Shown here: positions 55,284-63,986 of the stretch, piece by piece
Position numbering within the stretch: the first letter of the stretch is position 1
Layout of the letters: the number at the start of each line of letters is the position of its first letter
DNA from: Sphingomonas sp. Leaf33
GTDB lineage: Bacteria; Pseudomonadota; Alphaproteobacteria; Sphingomonadales; Sphingomonadaceae
DNA: 64,000 bases
Reading direction: 5' to 3'
Assembly: GCF_001421785.1 (NCBI RefSeq)
Contig: NZ_LMLB01000017.1
Location: forward strand, 85,451-149,450
The notes under the pieces: model-generated
What the model was told of the DNA's origin: nothing
Databases searched by the model: none
The model's input: the letters and a program-made list of their open reading frames with translations, nothing else
Translations under genes and position numbers: made by a program

Positions 55284-55299
55284 CTAAATCCAGATTTAG
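55284..55299. promoter_or_regulatory. Palindrome CTAAATC-CA-GATTTAG between czcC-like and regulator genes
   Basis: A perfect 7-bp inverted repeat with a 2-bp spacer lies in the 130-bp gap between the divergent efflux operon and the two-component system, 57 bp before the regulator ATG. It is the strongest dyad in that gap and an obvious candidate binding site or overlapping promoter element. Confidence 0.5.
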
Positions 55300-55356
55300 G
55301 TTCGCACGCCGACTTGTCGGTTGACCGCACGGCCCGTCTGCGGCGATCCAGCGGCC

Positions 55357-56034
55357 ATGGCGCAGATCCTGCTGATCGAGGACGACGATGGCACCGCGGA
55401 CGAGATCGTGCTCGAGCTGGCGGGGGCGGGGCATGCCGTCACCCGCGTCGCGACGCTGCGCGACGGCGGCGACCATGCCCGCGGCGACGGCTTCGACCTG
55501 CTGATCCTCGATCGCCAGCTGCCCGACGGCGAGGGGCTGGACCTGGTCGCGGCGCTTCGCGGCGACGGACGCCGGACCCCCGCCCTCGTGCTGAGCGCGC
55601 TCGGCAGCCTCGACGATCGCGTGCGCGGCCTGCGGGCGGGCGGCGACGATTACCTGCCCAAGCCCTTCGCGCTGGTCGAGCTGGTCGCCCGCGTCGAGGC
55701 TCTGTTGCGCCGGCCGAACGATACGCGCGAGACCCGGCTGATCGCCGGGCCGCTCGATCTTGACCTGCTGGGCGGCACCGCGACCCGCGCGGGCCGGCAG
55801 CTCGACCTGTTGCCGCGCGAACTGAAGCTGCTCGACTATCTCGTGCGCCGCGCCGGGCAGGTCGTGACCCGCGCGATGCTGTTGCGCGATGTGTGGGGCT
55901 ACAGCTTCGAGCCGAACACCAATGTCGTCGACGTGCATCTCGGTCGGCTTCGGCGCAAGATCGACGGCGAGGGCGAGCCGCCGCTCATCCGCAACATCCG
56001 CGGGCAGGGCTATGTTCTCGATCTCGCGCTCTGA
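55357..56034 (+). CDS. OmpR-family response regulator
   Basis: This is a 225-aa two-domain response regulator. The receiver has acidic residues at 8-10 and the phospho-acceptor D52 in LILDRQLPDG. A C-terminal OmpR/PhoB winged helix follows from about residue 125 (LDLLPRELKLLDYLV; FEPNTNVVDVHLGRLRRKID). The frame opens at 55321, but the ATG at 55357 gives a normal N-terminus. It overlaps the histidine kinase gene by 23 bp and is divergent from the metal-efflux operon, which it probably controls. Confidence 0.93.
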   Translation: MAQILLIEDDDGTADEIVLELAGAGHAVTRVATLRDGGDHARGDGFDLLILDRQLPDGEGLDLVAALRGDGRRTPALVLSALGSLDDRVRGLRAGGDDYLPKPFALVELVARVEALLRRPNDTRETRLIAGPLDLDLLGGTATRAGRQLDLLPRELKLLDYLVRRAGQVVTRAMLLRDVWGYSFEPNTNVVDVHLGRLRRKIDGEGEPPLIRNIRGQGYVLDLAL

Positions 56035-57367
56035 TCCGCGCCGCCGGGCGACGTGGCGGTGGGGCGGGGCGCTGGGCGCGCTGCTGGTGCTGCAATCGAT
56101 CGTGGTGGCGGCGGTGTTCTGGGCGCTGGCCAACGACAGCCACCGCCGGACGATCGACCATGCGCTGGCCGACGACTGTACCTTTTTCGCGCTGAGCCCG
56201 CCGGCGAAGCGGGTGGACGAGGTGCGTGACCGGCTGGTGCGCGATATCCACCGCGACCGCTTCCTCGGGCTGTTCGACGCGGTGGGCCGGCCGGTCGCGG
56301 GCAATGTCGCCCGGTTGCCGGCGCGGCCCGACGGGGGCGGTGCCTTTGTCACGACCGTTGCGCCGACCCAGCTTCCCGGCAAGCGCAGCGACGTCGCGCG
56401 CGTGGTCGTCTGCGCGATGCCGGACGGCATGGCGCTGCTGACCGGGGTCGACCTGGACGATTCGCAGGAGGCGTTGCGGCTGGTGTGGCAGTCGTTGCTG
56501 CTCGGCCTGGTGCCGGGTGTGCTGCTGGCCCTGATCTTTGGCTTCGTCGCCGGGCGGCGCGCGGCGCGACAGGTCGATGCGGTGCGCCATCTGACCGAAC
56601 GGATCATGGCCGGCGACCTGAACGGGCGACTGCCGGTGCCCGCCGACCCGGACAGTTTCGGGCTGCTGTGCGCCGACATCAACCGTATGCTCGACCGGTT
56701 GCAGATTCTGGTCGGCGACGTCCGCGGCATCGGCGACGACATCGCGCACCAGATGCGCACGCCGCTCACCCGGTTGCGGGCACGCATCGACCGGGGCCTG
56801 CGCGATGCCAGCGATCGCGCGGCATTCGTTGCGACGGGCGAGCGTGCCCTGGTCGAGATCGATACGCTGCTCGGGATCGTCAGCGCGCTGCTTCGCCTGC
56901 GCGAGCTGGAGGACCATGCGCGCCGCAGCCGCTTCGCGCCCGTCGATCTCGCCCGGCTGGTCGAGGATGCCTGCGACCTCTACCGACCGATCGCCGAGGA
57001 TCGCGGGCTCTGCCTGACCTGCGCGGTCGAACCCGTGCCGGCGATCGACGGCGACGCCAGCCTGTTGATGGAGGCGGTCGCCAACCTGATCGACAATGCC
57101 CTGAAGTTCGGACCCGCCGGTGGCCGGATCGGCGTGTCGCTGGCACCGCGGGACGGGCGCGTGGCGATCACCGTATCGGACGATGGTCCGGGCATTCCGC
57201 CCGCCGACCGCGGCCTCGTCACGCAGCGCTTCTACCGCGCGCGTACCGATGGCGACGGGGCCGGGCTCGGCCTCAGCCTGGTCAAGGCGATCGCCGATCT
57301 GCACGGACTGGACCTGCACTTTGCCGACGCGGGCAGCGCCGTATCGCTCGTCGACCGGAACGGTTGA
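56012..57367 (+). CDS. Sensor histidine kinase
   Basis: This is a membrane sensor kinase of about 451 aa. It has two transmembrane helices (about residues 17-40 and 157-178) around a periplasmic sensor segment, then a HAMP-like linker, the H-box with H246 in DDIAHQMRTPLTRLR, and a kinase domain with the N-box NLIDNALKFG, G1 DDGPGIP and G2 GAGLGLSLVKAI. The ATG lies inside the 3' end of the regulator gene (23-bp overlap), so the pair is coupled. By context it senses a metal or envelope signal and controls the efflux operon. Confidence 0.92.
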   Translation: MFSISRSDPRRRATWRWGGALGALLVLQSIVVAAVFWALANDSHRRTIDHALADDCTFFALSPPAKRVDEVRDRLVRDIHRDRFLGLFDAVGRPVAGNVARLPARPDGGGAFVTTVAPTQLPGKRSDVARVVVCAMPDGMALLTGVDLDDSQEALRLVWQSLLLGLVPGVLLALIFGFVAGRRAARQVDAVRHLTERIMAGDLNGRLPVPADPDSFGLLCADINRMLDRLQILVGDVRGIGDDIAHQMRTPLTRLRARIDRGLRDASDRAAFVATGERALVEIDTLLGIVSALLRLRELEDHARRSRFAPVDLARLVEDACDLYRPIAEDRGLCLTCAVEPVPAIDGDASLLMEAVANLIDNALKFGPAGGRIGVSLAPRDGRVAITVSDDGPGIPPADRGLVTQRFYRARTDGDGAGLGLSLVKAIADLHGLDLHFADAGSAVSLVDRNG

Positions 57368-57404
57368 GCGGCGGGCACGGCGGATCGGCGCGCTCGCCGC
57401 GGCC

Positions 57405-58187
57405 TCAGTGCCCCCGGCAGCTCATCGCTTCCAGGATGTCCTCGACCCGCGCGGCATCGCCCGCGGCGATGACGTCGCCTGCACTGCCGGCATGGAGCGG
57501 ATCGCCGCTCCAGTCGCACATCACGCCGCCGGCCCCCTCGACCACCGGAACCAGCGCTGCGAAGTCGTGGAGCTTCAGACCGCTTTCGACCACCACGTCG
57601 AGATAGCCCGACGCCAGGCAGGCGTAATTGTAGCAATCGCCGCCGAGCACGGTCGATCGCACCTTGGCATCGAGATGTTCGAATGCGTGGAGCTCGTCGT
57701 CGGCGAACAGAGCCGGGCTCGTCGTCGCCAGCAGCGCGTCGGCCAGATCGCGGCAGCGGCGGGTGCGCGTCGGCTTGCCGTTCAGTTCGGTATCGCGACC
57801 GGCGACGCCCACCCAGCGTTCGGTCAGGATCGGCTGGTCGATGATCCCGAGGATGGGAAAGCCGTCCTCGACGAGGGCGATCAGCGTGCCGAAGATCGGG
57901 CGGCCGGCGATGAAGGCGCGCGTGCCGTCGATCGGATCGAGCACCCATTGCCGCCCGCTGGTGCCGACGGTCGTGCCTTCTTCCTCGCCGACGATGCCGT
58001 CGCGCGGCGCCTCGGCCAGGATCAGCCGGCGCATCGCGGCCTCCGCTTCGCGGTCGGCGCGGGTGACGGGGCTTTCGTCGGCCTTGGTCTCGAGACCATA
58101 GTCGGCGCGGAAATAGCGGCGGATGACCCCGCCCGCCGCATCGGCGAGGGCGTGGGCGAGGGCGAGATCGGAAGGAGAAACCGGCAT
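57405..58187 (-). CDS. hisN: Inositol-monophosphatase-family phosphatase (HisN-like)
   Basis: This is a 260-aa metal-dependent phosphatase. The metal-binding motifs GEEEG (67-71) and DPIDGT (84-89) and the later DFAALVPVVEGAGG are intact. The sequence looks most like the actinobacterial/alphaproteobacterial HisN-type histidinol-phosphate phosphatase, which makes histidinol, but other inositol-phosphatase-like substrates are possible. It is convergent with the kinase gene and divergent from the peroxiredoxin gene. Confidence 0.88.
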   Translation of the reverse strand: MPVSPSDLALAHALADAAGGVIRRYFRADYGLETKADESPVTRADREAEAAMRRLILAEAPRDGIVGEEEGTTVGTSGRQWVLDPIDGTRAFIAGRPIFGTLIALVEDGFPILGIIDQPILTERWVGVAGRDTELNGKPTRTRRCRDLADALLATTSPALFADDELHAFEHLDAKVRSTVLGGDCYNYACLASGYLDVVVESGLKLHDFAALVPVVEGAGGVMCDWSGDPLHAGSAGDVIAAGDAARVEDILEAMSCRGH

Positions 58188-58255
58188 ACTTGGCGACTAG
58201 CGGAGCGCGCGGCGTCCGGCTAGGTTCGCCGCGTCCAATCGAAAGGCTTTTGCCC

Positions 58256-58804
58256 ATGCGCCGTCTGCTTGCCCTTGCCGCCCTGGCTCTCGCCGCCGCT
58301 CCTGCCACCGCCGCGCTGGCTCCCGGCGCCAAGGCCCCCGACTTCAAGACGCGCGGCGGGTACCAGGGCAAGGTCGTCAACGTCCATCTGGCGCAGCTGC
58401 TGAAGAAGGGGCCGGTCGTGCTGTATTTCTTCCCGGCCGCCGGCACCTCGGGCTGCAACGCCGAAGCCGCCGCCTTCGCCCAGGCGATCCCGCAGTTCGC
58501 GGCCGCGGGCGCGACGGTGCTGGGCATGTCGGCCGATTCGGTCGATGTCCTGCGCGATTTCTCGACCAAGGAATGCGCCGGCAAGTTCACAGTCGCGAGC
58601 GCCGGGCCGAACGTCGTCGCCGGCTACGACGTGGCGCTGGGCCGCCAGATCAAGACGCCGTCGGGCGCGATGATCAACGCGACCAACCGCACCAGCTATG
58701 TCATCGGCCGCGACGGGCGCATCGTCTTTGCCCACAGCGAACTGGATGCCGCGCACCATGTCGAACAGACGCTGGCCGCGGTGCGTGCGATAAAGCGCGG
58801 CTGA
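58256..58804 (+). CDS. Exported peroxiredoxin (PxxxTxxC type)
   Basis: This is a thiol peroxidase of about 182 aa. Its signal peptide (MRRLLALAALALAAAPATAA) sends it to the periplasm. The peroxidatic cysteine is C67 in FFPAAGTSGC, matching the BCP-like PxxxTxxC motif, and a second Cys near residue 112 (TKECAGKF) may resolve it. It would remove hydroperoxides. AAAGG lies 9 nt before the ATG; the frame opens at 58190. Confidence 0.9.
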   Translation: MRRLLALAALALAAAPATAALAPGAKAPDFKTRGGYQGKVVNVHLAQLLKKGPVVLYFFPAAGTSGCNAEAAAFAQAIPQFAAAGATVLGMSADSVDVLRDFSTKECAGKFTVASAGPNVVAGYDVALGRQIKTPSGAMINATNRTSYVIGRDGRIVFAHSELDAAHHVEQTLAAVRAIKRG

Positions 58805-58862
58805 TCGCGCTGGTCAATCGCTTGTTAGGAATGCCGCGCTACACCGTCCCGCACGATTATCG

Positions 58863-59900
58863 GTGAGGGATCGGACGGACATGGGGGTCGCAAGGGGCGC
58901 TGTAGCGCAGACCGGCGCGCGGGGCGCGGCGCCCGGCCTGTATGACCGGATCGGCAAGTTCCTGGCCGACCAGCGGCTGTCGGTCGATCCGGTCAACTAT
59001 GTCTTCGCCTACAACGTCCTCAGCCAGCCGGGCAGCCCGCTGGCGAAGGCGGTCGCGTCGCTGACCGATGGCGGCATCCGGCTGACGATGAAGGACATCG
59101 AGGAACTGGGCGCCGACATCGCGACCGCCGCCGATGCGATGGACGAGGCGAAGGCGGAAGCCGCCAAGATGGTCGCGCGCACCCAGATGCAGCTGGATGG
59201 TTTCGTCGACGTGGTGCAGGATCTGCACGCCGATACCGCAGGCTTCGGTCGCGATCTGGCAGCGAGCGCGGAGGCGATCCGCCGCACGCTCGACATCGAC
59301 GAAGTGGTGCGGCTGACCGCGGGGATGGCCGAGCGGATGCAGGCGGCGGAGGCGCGGCTGGATACGGCGACGCGTGAGGCCGCGCAGCTGCGCGCCGAGC
59401 TGGAGGAGGCGCGCGACAATGCCCGGCGCGATCCGCTGACCGACCTGCCCAACCGCCGCGCGTTCGAGGAAGCGTTCGCCGAACGGGTGGCCGCGGGCCA
59501 GGCGCTCTGGCTGGCGGTGTGCGACATCGATCATTTCAAGTCGGTCAACGACCGGTTCGGCCATGCGGTCGGCGACCGCGTGCTGAAGGCGATCGGCAGC
59601 GCGCTGGCCGAACAATGCCAGGGGCATTTCGTGGCGCGCTACGGCGGCGAAGAATTCGTCGTGCTGTTCGCCAACCTGTGCGCCGACCAGGTCCACGGCA
59701 TCATGGACGCTGCGCGCGCGCATATCGCCGACAAACGCTACAAACTGCGCGAAACCGATGCGCCGCTGGGCGCGGTGACGCTGTCGGCGGGCATCACCGA
59801 AGCGGCGATCGGCGACAATCCGCGCGCGGTATTCCAGCGCGCCGACCGGCTGCTGTATGCGGCCAAGAGCGATGGTCGCAACCGGATCCGCATCGGCTGA
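58863..59900 (+). CDS. GGDEF-domain diguanylate cyclase
   Basis: This is a protein of 339-345 aa with a helical N-terminal region (about 25-185) lacking transmembrane segments and a C-terminal GGDEF domain. The active site is RYGGEEF, so it should make cyclic di-GMP. The RxxD inhibitory site normally placed five residues before it is absent (CQGHF instead), so product inhibition may be lost. Either the GTG at 58863 or the ATG at 58881 may be the start. Cytosolic. Confidence 0.88.
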   Translation: MRDRTDMGVARGAVAQTGARGAAPGLYDRIGKFLADQRLSVDPVNYVFAYNVLSQPGSPLAKAVASLTDGGIRLTMKDIEELGADIATAADAMDEAKAEAAKMVARTQMQLDGFVDVVQDLHADTAGFGRDLAASAEAIRRTLDIDEVVRLTAGMAERMQAAEARLDTATREAAQLRAELEEARDNARRDPLTDLPNRRAFEEAFAERVAAGQALWLAVCDIDHFKSVNDRFGHAVGDRVLKAIGSALAEQCQGHFVARYGGEEFVVLFANLCADQVHGIMDAARAHIADKRYKLRETDAPLGAVTLSAGITEAAIGDNPRAVFQRADRLLYAAKSDGRNRIRIG

Positions 59901-60019
59901 CCAGCGCCCGCCGACGCCTTGGTAAAATACGCCGAAATGTGGCGTTCATCAGGCCGCAATGTTGGCGTAAATTGCACCAGTACTTTGTCGGATCGTTATA
60001 AAACAACGACTTAGAAAAC

Positions 60020-60035
60020 TGGCACGGCCCCTGCA
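60020..60035 (+). promoter_or_regulatory. Sigma-54 (-24/-12) promoter
   Basis: TGGCACGGCCCCTGCA matches the sigma-54 consensus TGGCACG-N4-TTGCA at all but one position, with the GG and GC elements correctly spaced. The start should be near 60046, 47 nt before the first tiny gene. A dyad TCGTT-N7-AACGA just upstream (59993-60009) might be an activator site. Confidence 0.75.
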
Positions 60036-60092
60036 AAGTACCTTGCATCAGCGTCGGATCGACCGGCGCTCGACACGACAAGGATCAGGGAC

Positions 60093-60203
60093 ATGACTTT
60101 CCGCCTCGAAACGCTGCAGCGCTCCACCGTCGCCATCCTCGGTTCGCTGCTGTTCACCGCCATGCTGGTCGTCGCTTCGGCTCCCCAGGTCACCATCGCC
60201 TGA
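60093..60203 (+). CDS. 36-aa single-helix membrane peptide
   Basis: This is a tiny gene. It has a basic start (MTFRLETLQRST), one hydrophobic helix of about 18 residues (VAILGSLLFTAMLVVASA) and a short tail. AAGGAT lies about 9 nt before the ATG. It is the first gene after the sigma-54-type promoter and is followed 42 nt later by a second tiny membrane-peptide gene. Codon use fits the genome. Too short for most gene callers; function unknown. Confidence 0.6.
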   Translation: MTFRLETLQRSTVAILGSLLFTAMLVVASAPQVTIA

Positions 60204-60245
60204 GCGCGCATCCTACTGACCATTCTTCAAGAGGGATTTTTCACC

Positions 60246-60341
60246 ATGCTTCGCTCGTTCGCCATCAGCCTCTTCTCCTTTGCCGCCACCGTCCTGCTGG
60301 TCGTCGGCAGCAGCCATCCGGGTCCGGGCTTCCTGGCCTGA
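60246..60341 (+). CDS. 31-aa single-helix membrane peptide
   Basis: This is a second tiny gene in the same transcript. It has a basic start (MLRS), a helix of about 18 hydrophobic residues (FAISLFSFAATVLLVVG) and a short Gly/Pro tail. AGAGGG lies about 10 nt before the ATG. It resembles the first peptide in size and layout, not in obvious sequence. Possible roles are regulatory partners of a membrane complex or small stress proteins; none is shown. Confidence 0.6.
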   Translation: MLRSFAISLFSFAATVLLVVGSSHPGPGFLA

Positions 60342-60496
60342 ACCCGATGATGCCGGGAACCGCGTAGCGCGCCGCCTCTCACACGGGGCCGGCGCGCAGG
60401 GCGCTTGCCCGAAGACCCGAAGATCCGAAGGCTCGATCCGCCCGTCGACTTGCCTTCCCGCTTGCGCCCGGTGCCGCTTGGCCGCACGCTGGCCGC

Positions 60497-61561
60497 GTGC
60501 CACCCGACAGCGCCCCTCCACCCAAATCCCCCCGTCGCCGCCGTGGCGGTGCCACGATCGACGATGTCGCGCGCCAGGCCGGTGTATCACCGATGACCGT
60601 GTCGCGCGTCGTCAACGGCGCCACCAATGTCCGCAGCGAAACCCGCGAGCGCGTCGCCGCCGCGATCGCTGCGCTGGACTATGCGCCCAACCTGGCCGCG
60701 CGGTCGCTGGCGAGCGCCGGCGACGTCCGGCTGGCGCTGCTCTATGCCAACCCCAGCGCCGCCTACCTCAGCGCCTTCCTGCTCGGCAGCCTGGACCAGG
60801 CGACGCGGATCAATGCGCAACTGGTCGTGGTGCCGTGCGCCGACGCCGACGACATCGCGCAGGCCGCCGCGCGGCTGGCGCGTGCCGGCGTCGACGGGGT
60901 CATCCTGCCCGCACCCCTGTGCGACAATGTCGAGATACAGGCGCTGGTCGCCGATGCCGGCCTGCCCGCGGTCGCGGTCGCGTCGGGGGCGCCGCCGCCC
61001 TCGCTCGCCGCGGTCGGCATCGACGATTTCGCCGCAGCGCACGACATGACCGCGCATCTGGTGGAACAGGGGCATCGCCGCATCGGCTTCATCGCCGGCA
61101 ACCCAGACCAGACCGCCAGCGCGCGGCGCTTCGCCGGATATCGCGAGGCGCTGGCGGCGGCGGGGATCGCTGTCGACGATGGTCTGGTCGCGCCGGGGCT
61201 CTACAGTTACCGATCGGGGGCGATCGCCACCGAACGGCTGCTGGCGCTGCCCGAGCGGCCGAGCGCGATCTTTGCCAGCAACGACGACATGGCCGCGGCC
61301 TGCGTCGCGGCGGCGCACCGGCTGGGGCTGGATGTGCCGCGAGACCTGAGCGTCGTCGGCTTCGACGACACCGCGCTTGCGAGCGAGATCTGGCCCGAAC
61401 TCACCACGATCCGCCAGCCGATCGCCGACATGGCGCGCACCGCGATCGACCTGCTGGTCGCATTGATCCGCGACCGCCGGGCGGGGCAGGGGGACGCGGT
61501 GCCCGAGCACCGCATCCTGCCGTTCGCGCTGATACGCCGCGGGTCGGATGGGGTAGCTTGA
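60497..61561 (+). CDS. LacI family transcriptional regulator
   Basis: This is a 354-aa repressor. The N-terminal LacI helix-turn-helix and hinge are intact (ATIDDVARQAGVSPMTVSRV), followed by the periplasmic-binding-protein-like ligand domain (IFASNDDMAAACVAAAHRLGL, then VVGFDDTALA). It probably senses a sugar. No sugar operon is adjacent within the window, so its targets are unknown. It starts with GTG at 60497. Confidence 0.93.
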   Translation: MPPDSAPPPKSPRRRRGGATIDDVARQAGVSPMTVSRVVNGATNVRSETRERVAAAIAALDYAPNLAARSLASAGDVRLALLYANPSAAYLSAFLLGSLDQATRINAQLVVVPCADADDIAQAAARLARAGVDGVILPAPLCDNVEIQALVADAGLPAVAVASGAPPPSLAAVGIDDFAAAHDMTAHLVEQGHRRIGFIAGNPDQTASARRFAGYREALAAAGIAVDDGLVAPGLYSYRSGAIATERLLALPERPSAIFASNDDMAAACVAAAHRLGLDVPRDLSVVGFDDTALASEIWPELTTIRQPIADMARTAIDLLVALIRDRRAGQGDAVPEHRILPFALIRRGSDGVA

Positions 61562-61580
61562 GGCTTTCACTTCGCCAGCG

Positions 61581-61629
61581 CGACGACGGCAAAGCCGCCG
61601 TCGTCGACCGGGCCGACAGTGTCGGCCCG
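61581..61629. repeat. Two consecutive hairpins between convergent genes
   Basis: CGACGACGG/CCGTCGTCG (61581-61606) is followed by a perfect 10-bp inverted repeat with a single-base centre, CGGGCCGACA-G-TGTCGGCCCG (61609-61629). They lie between the convergent LacI and M3 peptidase genes. Without a T-tract they are not classical terminators, but they may end or stabilise transcripts from either side. Confidence 0.6.
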
Positions 61630-61688
61630 CCGGCCGCGCGGCGCCGCGCGGCGGAGCCGTCGCGCTGCGCGCCGACGCTCCTCGGCGC

Positions 61689-63812
61689 CTAGCGCGTCGG
61701 GAACCCCCGGCGCTTGAACAGCGCATCGACATCCGGGTCACGCCCGCGGAAGCTGCGATAGGCGTCCTTGCGATCGGTTTCGTTGCCCGTCGACAAAAGT
61801 GTGGTGCGGAAGCGGTCGGCGGTCGCCTTGTCCCATACGCCCGCCTGCTCGAACGCCGCCCAGGTGTCGGCGTCCATCGTCTCCGACCAGAGATAGCTGT
61901 AATAGCCGGCCGAATAGGCGTCGGACGAGAACAGATGCCCGAACTGCGGCAGACGGTGCCGCATCACCATTTGCCTAGGCATCCCGAGCTCGGCCAGCGT
62001 GTCGCGCTCGAACGCGGCGATGTCGGTCACCGGCGTTTCACGATCGTGCAGCTTCATGTCGAGCAGCGCTGACGACAGATATTCGACCGTGTCGAACCCC
62101 TGGTTGAAGGTCGACGACTTCTCGATCTTGTCGACCAGCGCCTGCGGCATCGGCTGGCCCGCCGCGTTCTTCGCATAGCGATCGAGCACGTCGCGGGTCA
62201 GCAGCCAGTTTTCGTTCACTTGGCTCGGATACTCCACGAAATCGCGCGGCGTGCCGGCGAGGCCGGGATAGGTCACGTTCTGCAACAGCGAATGGATCGC
62301 GTGGCCGAATTCGTGGAAGGCGGTGGTCGCATCGTCCAGGCTGACGAGCGTCGGCTGGCCCGGTGCGCCCTTCACGAAGTTGTTGTTGTTCGACGCCAGC
62401 ACCGTGCGGTCGCCGCCCAGCTTCTGCTGGCTGCGGTACGTGGTCGCCCACGCACCCGACCGCTTGCCGGGACGGGCATAGGCGTCGAAGTAGAAATAGC
62501 CGACGAACTTGCCCGTCTTGGTGTTCGTCACTTCGAACGTGCGCACGTCGGGGTCGAACACGGGAATCTGCCCGGTGTTTTCCTTGAAGCCCAGATCGTA
62601 CAGGCGACCCGCGGCATAGAAGGCGCCGTTCAGGATGTTGCCGAGTTCGAGATACGGTTTGATCTCGCTTTCATCCAGGTCGTACTTCGCCTTGCGCACC
62701 TTCTCGGCGTAGTAGCGATAGTCCCACGGCTGGATGGTGACGCCGGCCTTTTCGGCATCCGCCACCTTCTGCATGTCGGCGACTTCCTCGCGGACGCGGG
62801 CCACCGCGGCGGGCCAGACGCGCATCATCAGCGCCATGGCGTTGGCCGGAGTCTCGGCCATGGTGTCGTCCATGCGGAAATAGGCGTGATTCTTGAAGCC
62901 GAGCAGCTTGGCGCGCTCCTGCCGCAGCTTCAGGATTTGCGCGATCGTCGCCTTGGTGTCGTTCGCGTCGCCATTGTCGCCGCGGTTGACGAAGGCCTTG
63001 AAGACCTTTTCGCGCAGAGCCCGGTCGCGGGCGTAGGTCAGCACCGGCTGCGCGGAGGAACGCGTGTTCACGACGACCCACTTGCCGGGTAGTTGCCGTG
63101 CGGTCGCCGCCGCCGCCATCGCCGCCTTCACGCTGTCGGGGACGCCCGCCAGCTGCGCTTCGTCATCGACGACGATCCACGTCTCTTCGTCTGCCAGCAG
63201 CTTGCTGCCGAAGTCGGTGAAGGCGGTGGCGAGCTGCTGGTTGAGCTGGGTCACCTGTGCGCGCTGAGCGGGCGACAGCATTGCGCCGCGGCGGACGTAG
63301 CTGCGATAGGTCCGCTCGACGAGACGCATCTGCTGCGCATCGAGCTTGGCGGTCTTGCGCCCGTCATACACCGCCTTGATCTTGGCGAAGAGTGCAGGGT
63401 CGAGCGTCAGTTCGTCGTAGAAGGCGGCGAGCTTCGGGCTCAGCACGCGGTCGATGTCCTGAACCTCCTTGGTCGCAAGGTTGGAGGTGTAGACGCCCCA
63501 CATCGCGCCGACCCGGCTCATCGTCTCGCCGGCCAGTTGCAGCGGCACGATGACCGTCTGGAAGGTCGGGCTGCTGCGGTTGTCGCGGATCGCGTGGATC
63601 TCTCGCCGATAGTCCGCCATCGCCGCGTCATAGGCGGCTGGGAACATCGCCGGCTTCACCTTGTCCCACGGCGGCACGCCGCCGTTCGGGCCGCTCCAGG
63701 GAGCAAGCAGAATGGCGGTGTCGCCGGCTGGGGCGGCGGCGGGCTGGGTCTGGGCAGTGGCCATGACCGGGGAGGTCGTGGCGAGAAGCGCAAGCGTCAA
63801 GCGAAAGGTCAT
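61689..63812 (-). CDS. M3 family metallopeptidase (peptidyl-dipeptidase Dcp-like), exported
   Basis: This is a 707-aa zinc peptidase. The active site HEFGH is at residues 500-504, with the downstream ligand E527 in DFVEYPSQ. The overall length and the M3A signature (TAFHEFGHAIHSLL) fit a Dcp-type dipeptidyl carboxypeptidase or oligopeptidase. The N-terminus is a signal peptide (TLALLATTSPVMATAQ), implying periplasmic action on peptides. It is convergent with the LacI regulator gene. Confidence 0.93.
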   Translation of the reverse strand: MTFRLTLALLATTSPVMATAQTQPAAAPAGDTAILLAPWSGPNGGVPPWDKVKPAMFPAAYDAAMADYRREIHAIRDNRSSPTFQTVIVPLQLAGETMSRVGAMWGVYTSNLATKEVQDIDRVLSPKLAAFYDELTLDPALFAKIKAVYDGRKTAKLDAQQMRLVERTYRSYVRRGAMLSPAQRAQVTQLNQQLATAFTDFGSKLLADEETWIVVDDEAQLAGVPDSVKAAMAAAATARQLPGKWVVVNTRSSAQPVLTYARDRALREKVFKAFVNRGDNGDANDTKATIAQILKLRQERAKLLGFKNHAYFRMDDTMAETPANAMALMMRVWPAAVARVREEVADMQKVADAEKAGVTIQPWDYRYYAEKVRKAKYDLDESEIKPYLELGNILNGAFYAAGRLYDLGFKENTGQIPVFDPDVRTFEVTNTKTGKFVGYFYFDAYARPGKRSGAWATTYRSQQKLGGDRTVLASNNNNFVKGAPGQPTLVSLDDATTAFHEFGHAIHSLLQNVTYPGLAGTPRDFVEYPSQVNENWLLTRDVLDRYAKNAAGQPMPQALVDKIEKSSTFNQGFDTVEYLSSALLDMKLHDRETPVTDIAAFERDTLAELGMPRQMVMRHRLPQFGHLFSSDAYSAGYYSYLWSETMDADTWAAFEQAGVWDKATADRFRTTLLSTGNETDRKDAYRSFRGRDPDVDALFKRRGFPTR

Positions 63813-63904
63813 GCAAGGGGCCTATGCCGATGTTAGGATGGCGCGCAGATTAACGCGATGGCCGGGCGGGTCCAGTGCGGTTCGTGTGAGAGGTGCGCGG
63901 CTCA

Positions 63905-63964
63905 CAAATTCCTCCCCCAGCTTGCTGGGGGAGGGGAACCGCGCCCGCAGGGCGTGGTGGAGGG
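63905..63964. repeat. Interspersed sphingomonad-type repeat unit
   Basis: The unit ATTCCTCCCCCAGC-TTGCTGGGGGAGGGG is followed by GAACC...GGTGGAGGGG. It contains the palindrome CCTCCCCCAGC/GCTGGGGGAGG and the short copies GGAGGGG. I recognise this as a REP-like element found many times in intergenic regions of sphingomonads. It runs on into the C-rich end of the window. Confidence 0.7.
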
Positions 63965-63986
63965 GCGGCGCGGCATGCGCCGGACG

